Source: Micrasema longulum
Lineage: Eukaryota > Arthropoda > Insecta > Trichoptera > Brachycentridae
Length of the DNA stretch: 64,000 nucleotides
Direction: 5' to 3'
Assembly: GCA_022494885.1 (NCBI GenBank)
Contig: JAGVSM010003779.1
Span: forward strand, 62,001-126,000
In this document: positions 61,383 through 64,000 of the stretch, piece after piece
Position numbering within the stretch: position 1 is the stretch's first letter
Layout of the letters: every line of letters starts with the position of its first letter
Program-made: the position numbers and the translations under genes
The notes under the pieces: model-generated
What the model was told of the DNA's origin: nothing
The model's database searches: none
Seen by the model: only the letters and a program-made list of their open reading frames with translations

Positions 61383-61610
61383 TTACCCATTTTCATGGTT
61401 CGTTAAGAGTTTTTGGTTCGTTTTAGCTCTACTCAAAACTTTCAAGTTCGTTACTTGGCAGATCAAAGATATCATGAGAATTCGGAGATGTAAGCACATC
61501 TCAAAAGCTTTCAGCTTGTTCATAGTGCTGTTGGATTTCACTGTTTGTGGTGGGTTGGAGCTCCTACCCCAGTTGAAGATGGACAGGTATCTAGACACAT
61601 TTCAATTATA
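61383..61610 (-). pseudogene. Inverted endonuclease-RT C-terminal fragment
   Basis: Minus frame: NSTMNKLKAFEMCLHLRILM, then VTNLKVLSRAKTNQKLLT. It corresponds to the MNRLEVFKMQLHLRMLKISW and LSRAKTNRELLTT region of the 50.7-kb copy. It faces the preceding plus-strand fragment tail to tail. Confidence 0.8.
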
Positions 61611-61890
61611 TATGTATATGTACACTTGCAAATACGCTGCATTTATTTTATCAATACAATACCAAATGCACCATCTAGTGTGGATAAGGGTAAGACAATA
61701 TATTATATGATAAAAAAGATGACAAAATGCACCTTAAAACATCATGACAGCGAGCCTTGAATAAAGACCGATACAACCCACACCCACCGACTGCGGCACG
61801 GTACAAATTTTTCATAAGACTACAACACACTAAAATTACATCAGCCCAGATGATGAACGCTGTAGCGCTGTCCGTCGGGAAAAATGTGAA
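61611..61890. other. Unassigned DNA
   Basis: Nothing recognised. Confidence 0.35.
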
Positions 61891-62151
61891 TCAATCATTA
61901 TTTCCTTTCCGCACCTAATGGTTCATAGGTAACTGCATTAGTACACCAATCGCAGCGTATCTTGCTATTTTTTTTACATAAAAGTAAGATGATCAGTCTT
62001 ACGCTTTAGGTACCAGTCCAGAGACTATGAAATATTCTGGTGTAAAAAAACTCTTTTAAATAAAACATTTCATATTAACCATGTCGGGAATAGAACCCGA
62101 GACCTCTCGCATGGTAGGCAAACACGCTTACCATTACACCACGAGGCTAAC
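61891..62151 (-). mobile_element. SINE-A copy
   Basis: Full-length in reverse: TAGCCTCGTGGTGTAATGGT, AAGCGTGTTTGCCTACCATG, CGAGAGGTCTCGGGTTCTAT (B box with one change), body to CCATTAGGTGCGGAAAGG. Confidence 0.88.
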
Positions 62152-62384
62152 TAATCACGACGTATTAATATACGGCACAATTACCCAGAAAACATCACAA
62201 GAATCCTATGAACTTAAATTATTTTTAAATCGTTTTGAATTTGTATCCTTACAGATAAATAAAAAATATATATATATAAATATATCTCGAAAATTTCGGT
62301 AATCTATAAAACCGGTCCGTATTAATTCCGAAATTATGGATTTCAATACCACTTTTCGTTTCATTTTTTTTTATTTAAGGTAGG
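62152..62384. other. Unassigned AT-rich DNA
   Basis: Nothing recognised. Confidence 0.35.
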
Positions 62385-62860
62385 TAAAAATGAACAGAAA
62401 ATATAAAAGGAAAAATAATGAAACACTAAACTGCGAAACCGGGTTGTCAGCAAGTTTCTTATTTTCCCTTTACAAAGAAAACCGTTGGAGAAATTGTATA
62501 ATTTTAAAAATTAATAAAAACATTATTAAGAACTAAAAGCATACGTATTTTTAAACAAAATTTATTTACAAAAATTTAAATATATGACTGATAACATAAA
62601 ATAATAATCGATATAAAGCCTTGTTACATATGAGGTATTTAATTATTTTTTCCTCAAAAGTTTTGTCAACGTTTTCTTTTAAGATCTGCTTAGGAATCTT
62701 AAAAAAAAATAGTACTTGCATAATGAAGTGTTCTTTGGCCATACTTGCCAAGCTTTCACGTTGTGCGAGCCTTGTATTATGTGTGTGCATATACATTTTT
62801 TGTAAGCTACCATCGAACCAATTTTTTTTTACTATGATAGTAAAAAAACTTAAAAACAAT
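62385..62860 (-). pseudogene. LINE RT C-terminus (pair with 32575-32965)
   Basis: Minus translation: MHTHNTRLAQRESLASMAKE, HFIMQVLFFFKIPKQILKEN and EEKIIKYLICNKALYRLL. The NTRLAQR and terminal FKxxLxxxLI pattern are LINE C-terminal features. The 3' UTR shares GAAACTTGCTGACAACCCGG with its partner. Confidence 0.65.
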
Positions 62861-63115
62861 TTATAAGTTTGGTTTCATGCGTGAAAGGGTTTAGTAACAT
62901 CGCGCGAAATAGTACACTTCACTTGTTCCAAATACAAATTCCTCGGGTCTTAGGTCACTCTTGTGTATTGCGCTCGCTCTTAATACCATAACCTACCTCA
63001 ATAATGTTTGTTTGATATAAATATTTCATACACCTACTTTACAAACATCGTGAAAGCGATTGGATACAACCATTGAAAAATAAAAAATATAATCAACTTA
63101 TGTACATTTTTTATT
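62861..63115. other. Unassigned DNA
   Basis: Nothing recognised. Confidence 0.35.
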
Positions 63116-63123
63116 GATGAAAT

Positions 63124-63912
63124 CATAGAATTAAGGATAGTCCAGAAGGAGCGAATCATATTTGAATACATCGGACTGTGTCCAGAAATTCCCCCCACTA
63201 TGCCCCACTTTCGCTGCGCGCATTCGTGATGTCACCGCGTAATGTTGCAAGATGGGGAAAAATATTATTATAACACAAATGTAAGATAAAAATAAAAGCA
63301 ATCTGTTAATTTCTCTAAAATTTTCTTAAAATTTGGAATAATATAAAAAAGAAATATTGATTGACACGACAGAGTAGATAAGTAAAGGGTTATTTTATAC
63401 GAGTAATTGAATTAAGGAACTTTAAACTTAAAATATAAAACAAATTTTATTTGATATAAAACGGATATTTTTATATTATGTTAAATAATATTTTAAAGAT
63501 AATGTCGGTCAAATGTCCACCACACAGTTGTTTAATTTGAGGTCCAATTTTCATTAGTTCTTTCATTAGATGAGCAAAGTCGGGTAAAAAAAAATACTAC
63601 CCTGGCAACACTAACGAAATGTTCATTTTGTTTCTTCGACAATCTGACAGATGGAAAATTAAATTAATTTTAATGCAATGCATTTACTAATTACACATGA
63701 AATGTGATTCCATCCTGTTGCTCTAAAATCCTAGCAGTATTTCTACACTTTAAAAGGACACAACATAGTTGAATTCAAATCAGGAGTTGCGTACTAAGCG
63801 ACGTCTATAAAGAAACTAATGGGTCAAAACGTAAACCTACTCATTTTTTAGTAGTTTAGTCGCCTTCTGTTTGATGTGCGTATGCGTTTTCCGGACTTTT
63901 CTTAATTCTATG
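63124..63912. mobile_element. hAT-N1 copy 2: complete, with 8-bp TSD
   Basis: Begins CATAGAATTAAGGATAGTCC and ends GGACTTTTCTTAATTCTATG, giving a clear inverted repeat (CATAGAATTAAG at both ends). Flanked by perfect 8-bp duplications GATGAAAT at 63116-63123 and 63913-63920. At 789 bp and without the SINE, it represents the cleaner structure of the family. Internal landmarks shared with copy 1 are CATCGGACTGTG, TTTCGCTGCGCGC, GAGTTGCGTACTAAGCGACG and AGTTTAGTCGCCTTCTGTTT. Confidence 0.93.
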
Positions 63913-63943
63913 GATGAAATATTAAAAAAAATAACATAAAATC

Positions 63944-64000
63944 TCATCACCATCATCACTCCCTTTCCACACCTAATGGTGCATAGATCACTGCATCCTA
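63944..64000 (-). mobile_element. SINE-A copy cut by window end
   Basis: The reverse 3' end only: CATCACTCCCTTTCCACACC and TAATGGTGCATAGATCACTG, after ATG-repeat (CATCACCATCATCAC). It continues beyond the window. Confidence 0.85.

Overview
This window looks like an AT-rich (roughly 70% A+T), repeat-dominated stretch of animal nuclear DNA, most probably from an arthropod such as an insect. The basis is the repeat content: tRNA-derived SINEs, 5'-truncated non-LTR retrotransposons (RTE-, L2/CR1- and jockey-like), hAT and mariner DNA transposons with their target-site duplications, and a Penelope-like element with a GIY-YIG domain. There are no bacterial-type operons, and no complete host gene can be read. 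The only candidate host sequence is three weak first-exon-like segments: 15961-16062 (+), 24666-24925 (-) and 28243-28543 (+).

Layout. 0-10 kb: a hAT-type non-autonomous element with perfect 8-bp target duplications (161-1129, itself carrying a SINE), a LINE inside dispersed repeat Rep-1 (2052-2795), an L2-like LINE tail interrupted by a Penelope-like element (2903-3810), opposed LINE ends (4.98-5.77 kb), a SINE-A, and a second hAT family (8186-9070) carrying an RTE fragment. 10-20 kb: LINE ends, Rep-1, SINE-B, a jockey-like RT remnant (13.0-13.7 kb), Rep-2 with a nested MITE-3, a promoter-like patch (15.6-16.06 kb), a SINE-A split by a LINE, and CR1-like LINEs. 20-30 kb: an endonuclease-RT remnant, a hAT dimerisation-domain fragment, an inverted pair of hammerhead-like Penelope ends (22.25-22.55 kb), a Rep-1 array with a perfect 56-bp palindrome (24.15-24.33 kb), MITE-4, and a decayed RT that keeps its YADD motif (26.96-28.0 kb). 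30-40 kb: an L2-like RT C-terminus, a fold-back, MITE-3, LINE and SINE copies, and long featureless AT-rich DNA. 40-50 kb: RTE ends, Rep-2 with two nested SINEs, MITE-4 with a nested LINE, CR1-like and other LINEs, and two minisatellites. 50-64 kb: an inverted RT remnant next to a broken mariner transposase (51.34-52.42 kb), a deep SINE/LINE/mariner-end nest (52.45-54.24 kb), MITE-5, three copies of one jockey-like LINE end (57.3-60.9 kb), and a second complete hAT-N1 (63124-63912).

How it works together: nothing here forms a pathway. The window is a record of insertions into insertions, and the nesting gives relative ages. All protein-coding transposon genes are truncated, frameshifted or stop-containing, so any current mobility would need proteins supplied from elsewhere. 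The features most worth attention are the hammerhead-ribozyme-like motifs in Penelope-type ends, the unclassified Rep-1 family with its perfect palindrome, and the three candidate host exons. Family names such as Rep-1, MITE-3 and SINE-A are labels used only here.
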